Made by a program: the position numbers and the translations under genes
Notes under the pieces: generated by a model
The model's database searches: none
Told to the model about the DNA's origin: nothing
The model's input: only the letters and a program-made list of their open reading frames with translations
NCBI GenBank assembly: GCA_946056135.1
Contig: CAMGIN010000001.1
Location: 1 to 64,000, forward strand
Reading direction: 5' to 3'
Source of the DNA: an uncultured bacterium
GTDB lineage: Bacteria; Bacillota; Clostridia; Oscillospirales; Oscillospiraceae
DNA: 64,000 nucleotides
Shown: piece by piece, positions 30,770 through 41,919 of the stretch
How the letters are laid out: each line of letters begins with the position of its first letter
Position numbering within the stretch: the first letter of the stretch is position 1

Positions 30770-32155
30770 TTAGCACTCGACGATGGTGTAGGTGGCTGCG
30801 TTCTCCTCCTTGGCCTTGCGCTCCTCCAGGAACTTCTCAGCCAGGTTGGGGAATGCGATATAGCTCAGAACATCCTCATCAGACTTGGCCAGATCACCCA
30901 GCTTCTCGCGGGTAGGCTCGACGATGGGAGCCAGGGAGTCGGCATAGCGGCCTTCCAGAGGCTTTTCGTCGCCCAGGATCATCTTCTGAACCTCGGGGTT
31001 GATGGGAGCGGGGGTACGGCCGTACTCACCGCGGCAGTAAGCCTTGATTTCCTTGGAGACCTTCTTGTAGCGCTCACCCTGCAGAACATTGGTAACGGCC
31101 TGGACGCCGACCATCTGAGAGGTGGGGGTGACCAGGGGCGGGAAGCCCATGTCCTCACGGACCTTGGGAGTCTCCAGCAGAGCCTCGTCCAGACGATCCA
31201 GAGCGTTCATCTGCTTCAGCTGGCTCAGCAGGTTGCTCAGCATGCCGCCGGGAATCTGATAGGTCAGGCATTGGGTATCGGTAGCCATGGACTTGGGCAT
31301 CAGGGTACCATCAGCCAGGAAGCCGTCACGGACAGTCTTGAAGTAGTCGGCCATCTTCTTGGTCAGCTTGTCGTCGATGTCGACTTCATAGCCCAACTGA
31401 CGCAGGGCGTAGGCAAGAGTCTCGGTAGCGGGCTGAGAGGTGCCGCCGGAGAAGGGAGAGATGGCGGTGTCGATGATATCCACACCGGCTTCCACAGCCT
31501 TCAGGTAGGTCATGAAGGCGAGGCCAGTGGTGGAGTGGGTGTGCAGGTCGATGGGCAGATCGGGAGTGGCGTCCTTGATGGCGGAAACCAGGTCGTAGGC
31601 TTCCTGGGGACCCATGATGCCGGCCATGTCCTTGATGCAGATGGTGGAAGCGCCCATTTCCTTCAGTTCCTTCACCATTTCCACATACTTCTTGTGGGTG
31701 TGGACGGGAGAGGTGGTGTAGGAGATGGTGCCGGAAGCGATGGCACCAGCCTTGATGGTGGCTTCCATGGCGACCTTCAGGTTGTTGGTGTCGTTCAGAG
31801 CGTCGAAGATACGGATGATGTCGATACCGTTCTCCACAGCCTTCTGGACGAACAGCTTAACGAAGTCGTCGGGATAGTGGGAGTAGCCCAGCACATTCTG
31901 ACCACGCAGCAGCATCTGCAGCTTGGTGTTGGGGACCTTGGCGCGGATTTTGCGCAGCCGCTCCCAGGGATCCTCGTTCAGATACCGCAGGCAGACGTCG
32001 AAGGTGGCGCCGCCCCAGCACTCGATGGCGTAGTAGCCCACCTTGTCGATGGTCTCCAGCATGGGCTCGAACTTGTCATAGGGCAGGCGGGTTGCGATCA
32101 GAGACTGGTTTGCGTCACGCAGAACAGTCTCCACGAACTGAACTTTTTGAGCCAT
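30770..32155 (-). CDS. oadA: oxaloacetate decarboxylase alpha / pyruvate carboxylase subunit B-like carboxyltransferase
   Basis: LRDANQSLIATRLPYDKFEP, CIKDMAGIMGPQEAYDLV, LHTHSTTGLAFMTYLKAVEAGVD. Confidence 0.93.
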   Translation of the reverse strand: MAQKVQFVETVLRDANQSLIATRLPYDKFEPMLETIDKVGYYAIECWGGATFDVCLRYLNEDPWERLRKIRAKVPNTKLQMLLRGQNVLGYSHYPDDFVKLFVQKAVENGIDIIRIFDALNDTNNLKVAMEATIKAGAIASGTISYTTSPVHTHKKYVEMVKELKEMGASTICIKDMAGIMGPQEAYDLVSAIKDATPDLPIDLHTHSTTGLAFMTYLKAVEAGVDIIDTAISPFSGGTSQPATETLAYALRQLGYEVDIDDKLTKKMADYFKTVRDGFLADGTLMPKSMATDTQCLTYQIPGGMLSNLLSQLKQMNALDRLDEALLETPKVREDMGFPPLVTPTSQMVGVQAVTNVLQGERYKKVSKEIKAYCRGEYGRTPAPINPEVQKMILGDEKPLEGRYADSLAPIVEPTREKLGDLAKSDEDVLSYIAFPNLAEKFLEERKAKEENAATYTIVEC

Positions 32156-32792
32156 TATGTAGTAACCTCCGTAGAATGGATTTTTAATGGACGGATCCGA
32201 ACGCTTCCGCGCAAGATGCGGTGAAACCTCCGGAGCCCTCCGGATATTTTAAGCCAACACCGGAAACCCCCGGGAGTTGGTTAAAAACAAAATAGTGAAA
32301 AATGATAAAAAGCAACGGAAGATATAGGAAAATTTAGGCATTTTCCTGTAAAAAACTTTTAGAAGCCCCAATCTTCACCAAATACATATTAACACATTGC
32401 GATATAAATGTAAATAGAAATTTTTCTTTTTTCGGTATTTTTTTACCGTTTTTTTATCGATGACTGATGGAGATTCTCGGTGGAAAAGCTTTCGTTTTCT
32501 CATTTGAGAGTCAGTATAAGAAGTGGTTCATGAAATTCTATTCTGACGCGCGAGGGGATTTGTCACGGCCAAGGACTGTCAGGATTTAAAATACCGGTTT
32601 TTCCTTTAAACGGATATGAGAGTGTTGCCAATGCGTTCCTGATTGGTTTACAAAAAATTTTTGGAATTTATATTGATTTTTTTATATCGATAGTGTAAGA
32701 TAGAATTGCAAAATATGGGGTACCGTATTGAAATATGGCAAAACCAGGCTTCAGTGCGGTATTACTTTAAAAATGAAAGAGGTTAATACAGT

Positions 32793-34397
<1,605 letters not shown>

Positions 34398-34426
34398 GCT
34401 GACATCTACCTTACGATAAAACCTGA

Positions 34427-34456
34427 AAAAGCACTGCCGCGAGGCAGTGCTTTTTT
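34427..34456 (+). terminator. intrinsic terminator of pckA
   Basis: AAAAAGCACTGCC GCGA GGCAGTGCTTTTTT. Confidence 0.88.
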
Positions 34457-34496
34457 CATACAAGGAAAGAAGAAAATCGTTTACGGATAGGCAACC

Positions 34497-34790
34497 TTAG
34501 GATCCACTGTCCCGAAGCAGGGCAATGCCATTCAGCAAAACGGTTACAGCCAACAGAATCACAGCCGCGTTTGAGACTGCGGAAGCGGTATCCTGAATGG
34601 CGGAAAAATCAGAAATTCCTGCCCGGCGGGATACTTCCAAAAGCTGCAAAACCAGGGCTGTACCGCACAGGGTCATACTGCCAAAGCAATATTGGAACCG
34701 ACCCTTTTGGCAGACGGCAGCAATTCCCATGCCCCAGGACAGAAGCCCCAGGATGAGACTCAGAATGTTGTACATGGAAAGCCTCCTCAT
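34497..34790 (-). CDS. small hypothetical membrane protein
   Basis: 97 aa with hydrophobic helices; overlaps start region of downstream gene order. Confidence 0.55.
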   Translation of the reverse strand: MRRLSMYNILSLILGLLSWGMGIAAVCQKGRFQYCFGSMTLCGTALVLQLLEVSRRAGISDFSAIQDTASAVSNAAVILLAVTVLLNGIALLRDSGS

Positions 34791-36289
34791 CCGGGTAAAA
34801 CTTCGGCCTGCTCTGTTTGGATCGGATACCGCTCCAGAATCTTCTCTGCGGCAGCTTTGCTGTAATTCCAGTCCCGGAAATCCTGGGTGCGGCGGTATTG
34901 ATGGGTGAGAATATCTGTCGCCGCCTTCGCTATTTCAGGATTCCCGTCCCTCGTCAGTTCCTCCAGATAGGGGATAGCACCGTATCCAAGACTTCCCAGG
35001 TGCTCCATGTCAACGGTTTCAAGCTGTCCTTCCTGATAGGAGCGCACATTGTACCGGGCTACCTGGGTGTCCACATCCACCCAGAAGACCAGTGTCCCCA
35101 ACGCAAGAGCGGTGATCACCACGGCTTTCATATAGGGGAATCCAGGCCGGAACAGCCAGACACAGACAAGTACCGTGGTAACAGCCAGCCAGACCATGAC
35201 TACTTCCGTTAACACTCGCAGCCGGGTCAGGCCAAAGCTTCCGATGTACAGCAGCATCTTCGCACTGGCAGCAGCAATGAGAAACAGCGTTATCATGCCC
35301 AGAAACAGACAGAAACCCTTGGTCAGTCCGGGGGCTTTTTCCTTTTGTTCCACCAGCGCCATGGCAAAGCACATCAGCCCCAGGTTAATGGCGCTGAGCC
35401 AGGCCATTTCGAAGAAACCCCGGCGGGCATATTGGGCCAAAGTGTATACTTCCGGCAGAATTCCGGAAAAGCCGCCGCCCAGATAAGCCAGCTGGCTCAG
35501 AAGGTACACACAGTAGACCAGGCAAACGGCTCCCAGAATGGTGTTTATGGTAACGGCGCTAATCCCCCGGAAGGTTCGCCCTTTGTTTTCTGTTTTCTGG
35601 GTGTACCGCAGTCCCAGACCACGGCTGTACAGGACCCAGGCGGCAAACCCTCCCAGAAGTGATGACCACACAGGCTCTGCCCAGTCCATCTCCGGCAGCA
35701 GGCCCATCAGCCCTTCGAAAGCGGCATCGGCCCGCATCAGCAGGAAAATCAGTACTGCCGCCACCGGAACGGCGATGAACAGTCCCAGCGCCGCCGCGCC
35801 GCCCTTCTTTCCGGCGGCTTCGGCATCCTTCCGGGCGTCATTTAATCCCTGAGCGGCAGCGCGCAGATTGCCGGTTCCCAAGGAGAAAAGAGCCCGGGGC
35901 GCATCCAGCACTGACATAAGTCCATTGGGACTGCGGCGGTTCTGCCCGGCGGCGAGACAGAAGCTTAAGTTTACGGCAAACAGCAGAAACACCAGCATCA
36001 CGAATTTCACAAAATTGTCGGAGGATCGGGCAAATCCGGCAGCAATCAGTCCACCGAACACCAGCAATGCTGCGCTGTAGCGGTCAAACCGGCAGCCGGA
36101 AGACCACAGATACCAGAGAGAGCAGCCCATTACCGCCAGAGCGCCCAGGGAAAATCCCAGGCTGAACCCGGCGTACAGGATGCAGTTCCAAAGAAATACA
36201 CTGCAGAGCAGTATCGCAAGCCCAAACCGCAGCTCCCGCTTTCCGGCGGGGCAACGGGGCATAGAAAGAGAATTCGCTTGATCGTCCAT
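34787..36289 (-). CDS. DUF4153/DUF4173-like polytopic membrane protein
   Basis: 500 aa with many TM segments; SAINLGLMCFAMALVEQKEKAPGLTKGFCLFLGMITLFLIAAASAKMLLYIGSFGLTRLRVLT. Confidence 0.75.
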   Translation of the reverse strand: MDDQANSLSMPRCPAGKRELRFGLAILLCSVFLWNCILYAGFSLGFSLGALAVMGCSLWYLWSSGCRFDRYSAALLVFGGLIAAGFARSSDNFVKFVMLVFLLFAVNLSFCLAAGQNRRSPNGLMSVLDAPRALFSLGTGNLRAAAQGLNDARKDAEAAGKKGGAAALGLFIAVPVAAVLIFLLMRADAAFEGLMGLLPEMDWAEPVWSSLLGGFAAWVLYSRGLGLRYTQKTENKGRTFRGISAVTINTILGAVCLVYCVYLLSQLAYLGGGFSGILPEVYTLAQYARRGFFEMAWLSAINLGLMCFAMALVEQKEKAPGLTKGFCLFLGMITLFLIAAASAKMLLYIGSFGLTRLRVLTEVVMVWLAVTTVLVCVWLFRPGFPYMKAVVITALALGTLVFWVDVDTQVARYNVRSYQEGQLETVDMEHLGSLGYGAIPYLEELTRDGNPEIAKAATDILTHQYRRTQDFRDWNYSKAAAEKILERYPIQTEQAEVLPG

Positions 36290-36310
36290 GAGATACTCCT
36301 TTCAGAGAAA

Positions 36311-36535
36311 TTACCGTTTCCAGGGATCGTCGTCCTCCACAAATTCAAACAGATCCCCCGGCTGGCATTGCAGTTCCCGGCAGATGGCATCCATGGTGCT
36401 CATGCGGACGGCTTTGGCTTTGCCAGTCTTCAGGATGGACAGGTTAGCCGGGGTCATTCCGATCCGATTTGCCAGCTCCAGGGAAGTCATTTTCCGTTTG
36501 GCCAGCATCATGTCCAAATTCACGATTATTGCCAT
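36311..36535 (-). CDS. Cro/CI-type helix-turn-helix regulator
   Basis: MAIIVNLDMMLAKRKMTSLELANRIGMTPANLSILKTGKAKAVRMSTMDAICRELQCQPGDLFEF; true start inside the longer ORF. Confidence 0.88.
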   Translation of the reverse strand: MAIIVNLDMMLAKRKMTSLELANRIGMTPANLSILKTGKAKAVRMSTMDAICRELQCQPGDLFEFVEDDDPWKR

Positions 36536-36543
36536 AGTCCACC

Positions 36544-37020
36544 TCACACCGTCAGGTCGTTTTCTTCCCGGATCTCCACCGCAGCGGCCATGACATTTTT
36601 GACCACGCTGACCACCAGGGCCAGGAAGGCCATGATCACCGCCAGAAAGCACAGCGGCGGATAGAAGAAGGAAGCGGGCAGGCAAACCAGACTCACCCAG
36701 GCGCAGCACCAGCGGATGCGGCGGATGCGGGAGACGTTCTCCTGGACGAATACATCCCCGGCAAGGATGTTCACCACCAGACGGTCAATGCATCGCAGGG
36801 CATACAGTACCGCCGGTACGCAGCAGTAAAATCCAATCAGGATGGCCGCCGCACCGTAAGGGCCCAGAGAACGGAGCGTCTGATACCAGCGCAGCAAGCG
36901 GGGGAAAAACACCACCAGCAGGAAGATCACTACTGTCAGAAGACGGCTGCACCAGAGTGTGATTTTTGCGGAAAGCTGTGAAGTCATCGTTAACACCTCC
37001 ATGTGCAGAAAGTTTATCAT
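36544..37020 (-). CDS. DUF2975-like membrane protein paired with HTH regulator
   Basis: Four TM segments; adjacency to YozG-like HTH gene is typical. Confidence 0.65.
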   Translation of the reverse strand: MINFLHMEVLTMTSQLSAKITLWCSRLLTVVIFLLVVFFPRLLRWYQTLRSLGPYGAAAILIGFYCCVPAVLYALRCIDRLVVNILAGDVFVQENVSRIRRIRWCCAWVSLVCLPASFFYPPLCFLAVIMAFLALVVSVVKNVMAAAVEIREENDLTV

Positions 37021-37210
37021 AGAAATTATCGTAAGTCAATAATAATTATTGGAAATTCGAAAATTATTCATCGCACAGATATGATTTTCCGTTACAGAAC
37101 TTCATACGAACTTAATATTTCTCCACTTTTTTCTTTAATAACTTATGGGTACAATATTATCAAACGATTCTACTTCATCTTTTTCATTTTTTCCTCTCCT
37201 CTTTTCTTGT

Positions 37211-37242
37211 TGCAAAAACCGCGGCTGAAACCGCGGTTTTTG
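37211..37242. terminator. strong hairpin
   Basis: GCAAAAACCGCGG CTGAAA CCGCGGTTTTTGC. Confidence 0.75.
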
Positions 37243-37252
37243 CATTTGTATA

Positions 37253-37296
37253 AAAAAATCACCTCTGGGGATTCTATCCTCGAGAGGTGATTTTTT
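37253..37296 (+). promoter_or_regulatory. terminator-like hairpin overlapping the RBS/start of the DUF421 gene
   Basis: AAAAAATCACCTCT ... AGAGGTGATTTTTT, 14-bp perfect stem containing the Shine-Dalgarno. Confidence 0.65.
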
Positions 37297-37972
37297 GATT
37301 TTATCGTATTTGCGCACGCTGCTGCTGTATATGGTACTGATCTTCTGCGTCCGGCTTATGGGCAAGCGACAGATCGGCGAAATGGAACCGGCGGAATTTG
37401 TTGTGACTATGCTGCTGGCAAACCTGGCGGCCATCCCCATGCAGGACGGAGCCATTCCGCTGTATTCCGGATTGGTTCCTATTCTGACGGTGCTGGGCAT
37501 GGAGCTGGTACTGTCGGGGCTGATTATGCACAGTGTGGTTTTCCGGCGTTTTCTGTGCGGCAAGCCGGTGATCCTGATTAACAACGGCAAGATTCTGCAG
37601 GAGAACCTCCGCCGCACCCGGGTGACTCTGGATGAACTGACAGGGCACCTTCGGGAAAAGGACGTGCTGGACATCCGCACGGTGCAGTATGCCATTCTGG
37701 AAACCGACGGCAGTTTATCCGTTTTCCCCTATCCCAAGGAGCGCCCCGCCAGTGCCAAGGACGCGGGGATTTATCCGAAGCAGCAGTTCCTCCCGGTGAC
37801 CATCATTGAAGATGGCTATCTGTCCCAGGAAAATCTGAAGCAGGCCGGGAAAGACGAATCCTGGCTTAATCAGGTCCTTCGGGAAAACAATGCCGAAGCG
37901 CAGGAAACACTGCTGCTGACTGTGGACGCGGCAGACAAGGTTCTCTGGCTGGGAAAGGAGTATGACACATGA
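37295..37972 (+). CDS. DUF421 (YetF-like) membrane protein
   Basis: TTG start; LRTLLLYMVLIFCVRLMGKRQIGEMEPAEFVVTMLLANLA. Confidence 0.9.
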   Translation: MILSYLRTLLLYMVLIFCVRLMGKRQIGEMEPAEFVVTMLLANLAAIPMQDGAIPLYSGLVPILTVLGMELVLSGLIMHSVVFRRFLCGKPVILINNGKILQENLRRTRVTLDELTGHLREKDVLDIRTVQYAILETDGSLSVFPYPKERPASAKDAGIYPKQQFLPVTIIEDGYLSQENLKQAGKDESWLNQVLRENNAEAQETLLLTVDAADKVLWLGKEYDT

Positions 37973-38349
37973 AGCGCAGCTGGATCGGACTGGCCATGCT
38001 GGTTGTGCTTCTGGTCATCGCGCTGCTGGTAACCTGGGGCATGGATCGAATCCACGAACCCATTGCCAGGGAACTGGAGCTGGCGGCGGACTGCACACTG
38101 ACAGGGCAGTGGGAAAAAGCGCAGATTTTGGCGTCCAGTGCCGGGACGGAATGGGAGAAGTGGGCCCATTTCCGGGGCTGCTTTGCCGACCACAGCCCTA
38201 TGGAGGAGGTGGACGCGGAATTTGCCCGATTAATGGCTTACAGCGCCGCCGGGGAGGAAGCAGAATTCGCCGCCTCTTGCTCAGAGCTTTCCAAAAAGGT
38301 GAAAGCTATGGGGGAAGCCCACGGCCTGAGCTGGTGGAACGTGCTGTAG
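37969..38349 (+). CDS. DUF4363-like protein
   Basis: Overlaps DUF421 stop; N-terminal TM helix, gene pair typical. Confidence 0.7.
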   Translation: MKRSWIGLAMLVVLLVIALLVTWGMDRIHEPIARELELAADCTLTGQWEKAQILASSAGTEWEKWAHFRGCFADHSPMEEVDAEFARLMAYSAAGEEAEFAASCSELSKKVKAMGEAHGLSWWNVL

Positions 38350-38373
38350 TAGGAAATACGGAATGCGAAAAAA

Positions 38374-38412
38374 GATTACTGCCTACCCTTTGAAAGAGGG
38401 AAGGCAGTAATA
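38374..38412. terminator. bidirectional hairpin terminator
   Basis: TTACTGCCTACCCTTTGAAAGAGGGAAGGCAGTAA. Confidence 0.7.
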
Positions 38413-38430
38413 TTATGAAATGCAAGTGGG

Positions 38431-39714
38431 TTATTGTCTTGCCTTGTTCAGCTTGTCCGCCTTGCAGAACAGCACGAAGCCTGCGGCAAACAGCACAATC
38501 AGCACGGATACGGCGATATTCTCGTTTTGCAGTGTCATGCCGAATACATTCACAGTCATGCCCGCGGTCAGCTGGCTGATGATGGAGATCAGGGTCATGC
38601 CCACGAAGGAGGCACCCTTTCCGCAAATGTCCATCAGGCCGTAGAATTCGCCGCTGCGCTCAGCGGGGATGATTTTGCCAAGGTAGCTGCGGCTTAGGGC
38701 CTGAATGCCGCCCTGGAACATGCCCACCATAACTGCCAGCATCCAGAACTGCCATTGCGCCATCAGGAACACGGCGAATACGGTAATGCAGGTATAAGCA
38801 CCGATGGAGATCTTGATCAGCAGGCCGGTGTCAAATTTAGCGGACAGACGGCCGAAAATAATGGAACAGGGGAAGGCCACAAACTGGGTCAGCAGCAGAG
38901 CCAGCAGCAGTCCGGTTGTGTCCAAGCCCAAAGCCGCGCCGTAGGCGGTGGCCATGTCGATGATGGTGTAAACACCGTCAATGAAGAAGAAGAAGGCAAT
39001 CAGGTACAGGAAGATGTGCTTTTCCTGTTTGGCATACCGGATTGTGTTGCCCAGTTGGCGGAAGGTGTCGCCCAGAGGATTCTGGCCTGCTTCCACGAAA
39101 GCGGTCTGCCGGTACCCCTTGAGCAGGGGGACGGTGCAGAACAGCCACCACAGTGCAGTGATCAGGAACGAAATCACCATAGCGGTGCCCTGGGACAGGC
39201 CAAAACTGTCATGCATCAGCACGATAACCAGGCAGACAATGAAAGGAATCACAGAGCCGATATAGCCGAAAGCGTAACCCATAGAGGAAACCTTGTCCAT
39301 TCGGCTACTGTCAGTGACCTCCGGGAGCATGGAGTCATAAAACACCAGGCTGGAGGAGTAGCCCACCTTGGCTACCACAAAGATCATCAGGAACAGCAGC
39401 CAGTTGGGAGCCAGACCCAAAGCGGCGCAGCCTAGAATGCCCACAGCGGCGCAGAGCAGGAAAATCTGCTTTTTGAAGTTCCGGTCCGCCAGGGTGCCGC
39501 AGATGGGACCGATGAAGGCAACCAGGATGGTGGCGACAGAGCCGGCATAACCCCAATAGCTCAGGTACAGGTCCTCGTTCAGCCCGGCGGAGCCAGCCAA
39601 GGCGTTGAAGTAAATGGGAATCAGGGTAGAGACCAGCAGGATAAAGGCGGAGTTGCCGATATCGTAGAGGACCCAGCTGCGTTCCAGGGATGTCAGTTTG
39701 AATTTTTCTTTCAT
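38431..39714 (-). CDS. MFS transporter, UMF1 family
   Basis: 427 aa; SWVLYDIGNSAFILLVSTLIPIYF, GTLADRNFKKQ, QGGIQALSRSYLGKIIP. Confidence 0.9.
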   Translation of the reverse strand: MKEKFKLTSLERSWVLYDIGNSAFILLVSTLIPIYFNALAGSAGLNEDLYLSYWGYAGSVATILVAFIGPICGTLADRNFKKQIFLLCAAVGILGCAALGLAPNWLLFLMIFVVAKVGYSSSLVFYDSMLPEVTDSSRMDKVSSMGYAFGYIGSVIPFIVCLVIVLMHDSFGLSQGTAMVISFLITALWWLFCTVPLLKGYRQTAFVEAGQNPLGDTFRQLGNTIRYAKQEKHIFLYLIAFFFFIDGVYTIIDMATAYGAALGLDTTGLLLALLLTQFVAFPCSIIFGRLSAKFDTGLLIKISIGAYTCITVFAVFLMAQWQFWMLAVMVGMFQGGIQALSRSYLGKIIPAERSGEFYGLMDICGKGASFVGMTLISIISQLTAGMTVNVFGMTLQNENIAVSVLIVLFAAGFVLFCKADKLNKARQ

Positions 39715-39739
39715 GATATGACCTCTTTCCAGTATTTTG

Positions 39740-40531
39740 TCAGCACGTGCGGATGCCTTCGAAATTCAGAGAAAAATCCTCTCCCAGAGGCTCTCCGCTG
39801 TGGATGTGGGCAGTCAGCTGCTCCAGCAGAATAGGATACTGCTTTGCCGCCCGGTTGAAGCGGGCCAGCAGTTCACTGTCCATCCGGGCATAGCTTGTCA
39901 CAGGCGCTTCCGGGATCAGGCTGTCACAGAGGCTGGGTTTGATTTTGTTGAGGAGGAAACGCACCTGTTTCCGCTTCTTTCCGGAAAGAAACCGAAGGGA
40001 GAAACCCATGAAATGGACGCTCTGGTTTACATGGGAGGGCGTAGCAGGTGGAAAGAAATCCGCTACAGTGACACATTCTCCACGGGTCAGCTTGGCGTGG
40101 GGACTGAGGTCCTGGGTGTGGGGGGATGCCAGACCGTCTTTTTCCATCAGATAGCGATCAAATTCCGATTCCAGAGCCACATGCCGGGCTTTCCCGTCAG
40201 CGTCCATTTTATCGACGAAGGGATGGCAGGCGGAATCCAGACAGTAATGGGCCAGCAGACCATATAGATAGGCTTTGGCGGCTTCAGAATTGGCCTGGGC
40301 GGCGGCTCTTGTGAAGAATTCCTGTCCGGATTGACCGTGGAACATTCCTCCCAAACTGCCGCCGGTGGTTTTCATGATCGGATTGTAGTAGAAGAAAAAA
40401 TCCGGGCCTTGCAGGCCCATGTCGAAAAGACGCCGGAAGCGCTGAATACACTGGTGGACATCGGCGCTCAGGCCGGAAAGTATCTGCTTGCCGAAGCGGT
40501 AGTGGGCGTAAAAGGCGGGCATTGGGGTCAC
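39740..40531 (-). CDS. zinc-dependent phospholipase C family protein
   Basis: MPAFYAHYRFG, LLAHYCLDSACHPFVD, QGPDFFFYYNP. Confidence 0.85.
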   Translation of the reverse strand: MTPMPAFYAHYRFGKQILSGLSADVHQCIQRFRRLFDMGLQGPDFFFYYNPIMKTTGGSLGGMFHGQSGQEFFTRAAAQANSEAAKAYLYGLLAHYCLDSACHPFVDKMDADGKARHVALESEFDRYLMEKDGLASPHTQDLSPHAKLTRGECVTVADFFPPATPSHVNQSVHFMGFSLRFLSGKKRKQVRFLLNKIKPSLCDSLIPEAPVTSYARMDSELLARFNRAAKQYPILLEQLTAHIHSGEPLGEDFSLNFEGIRTC

Positions 40532-40683
40532 CTCGTTTTTGAATTTTTGTCTATTCTACAACAAAAAGTGACAAATGACTAGTGGGTTTGGGAAAAGATT
40601 TCTGAAAGAGTATGTAAAACCGCAAATATTGCAATGCCGAAACCGGTGTGCTATAATCAAATACATCTTGAAATATAGAAGGA

Positions 40684-41853
40684 ATGGCTATGCAGACACG
40701 GAAATTATATTATGAAGACGCCCACCTTTCGGAATTTACTGCCCAGGTTATGACTTGTGAAAAAACAGACAGTGGATATGAAGTGACCCTGGACGCCACC
40801 GCTTTTTACCCTGAGGGTGGCGGACAGGCTGGAGACACCGGGTATCTGGGAGAAGTCCGGGTATTGGATACCCGGGAACGGGGCGAAACGGTTGTCCACC
40901 TGTGCAGCAGCGCATTGGAGGTTGACTCCATGGTTGCGGGCCGTATTGACTGGGATGCCCGGTTCCTGCGGATGCAGCAGCACTCCGGAGAGCATATCGT
41001 TTCCGGAATCGTAAATCGGCGGTACGGTTACCATAACGTCGGATTCCATATGGGTACGGATGTGATCACCATCGACTTTGACGGCGTGATCCCGGATGAG
41101 GAGCTGGCTTCTATCGAGGCCGAGGCCAACGGCGCGGTGTGGGCCAATCTTCCCATTCGCTGCTGGGTTCCAACGCCAGAGGAGCTGCCGGATGTGGTCT
41201 ACCGTACCAAGCGGGCCCTGCCCTGGCCGGTGCGGATCGTGGAGGTCCCGGGCTATGACAGTTGCGCCTGCTGCGGCACCCATGTGAAGGCTACGGGAGA
41301 GATCGGGCTAATTAAGCTGTTTGGCACCGTGGGATTCCGAGGTGGCACCAGAATGGAAATGGCCTGCGGAAAGCGGGCGTTGGAAATTCTGGACGGCGCC
41401 TATGCCCAGAATAAGCTGGTCTCTCAGGCGTTCTCCGCACAGATTATGGAAACCGGTGCAGCGGCAGACAGGATGAATGCGCTGCTGGAGAAGCAGAAAT
41501 TCCGCATTGTCGGATTACAGCGGCAGATCTTTGCTGCAACTGCCCAACAATATGCCGGGAAAGGAAATGTGCTTCACTTTGAGGACAGCCTGGACAGCAC
41601 CGGACTGCGGGAGCTGACGGATGCCATCGCAAAAGAATGCGGTGGTATGGCAGCGGTGTTCAGCGGCAGCGACACGGAGGGCTACGGCTACTGTCTGGCG
41701 GCGAAGAATGGGGATCTTCGGTCTTTTGGCAAAGAGATGACCAAGGCTCTGAACGGCCGGGGCGGCGGAAAGCCCGGATTCCAGCAGGGCAGAGTTATGG
41801 CCGGACGGGCACAGATTCAGGATTTCTTTGCGCTTCCTAGGAAATCGAACTAA
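40684..41853 (+). CDS. alanyl-tRNA editing protein (AlaX-like)
   Basis: FYPEGGGQAGDTG, QHSGEHIVSGIV, SCACCGTHVKATGEIGLIK. Confidence 0.9.
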   Translation: MAMQTRKLYYEDAHLSEFTAQVMTCEKTDSGYEVTLDATAFYPEGGGQAGDTGYLGEVRVLDTRERGETVVHLCSSALEVDSMVAGRIDWDARFLRMQQHSGEHIVSGIVNRRYGYHNVGFHMGTDVITIDFDGVIPDEELASIEAEANGAVWANLPIRCWVPTPEELPDVVYRTKRALPWPVRIVEVPGYDSCACCGTHVKATGEIGLIKLFGTVGFRGGTRMEMACGKRALEILDGAYAQNKLVSQAFSAQIMETGAAADRMNALLEKQKFRIVGLQRQIFAATAQQYAGKGNVLHFEDSLDSTGLRELTDAIAKECGGMAAVFSGSDTEGYGYCLAAKNGDLRSFGKEMTKALNGRGGGKPGFQQGRVMAGRAQIQDFFALPRKSN

Positions 41854-41865
41854 TCCGCAACAAGA

Positions 41866-41909
41866 AAAAGCCCCAGAAAATCTCAAAGAAAAGAGATTTT
41901 CTGAGGCTT
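41866..41909. terminator. bidirectional hairpin terminator
   Basis: AAAGCCCCAGAAAATCTC AAAGAAAA GAGATTTTCTGAGGCTTT. Confidence 0.8.
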
Positions 41910-41919
41910 TGTTTATATC

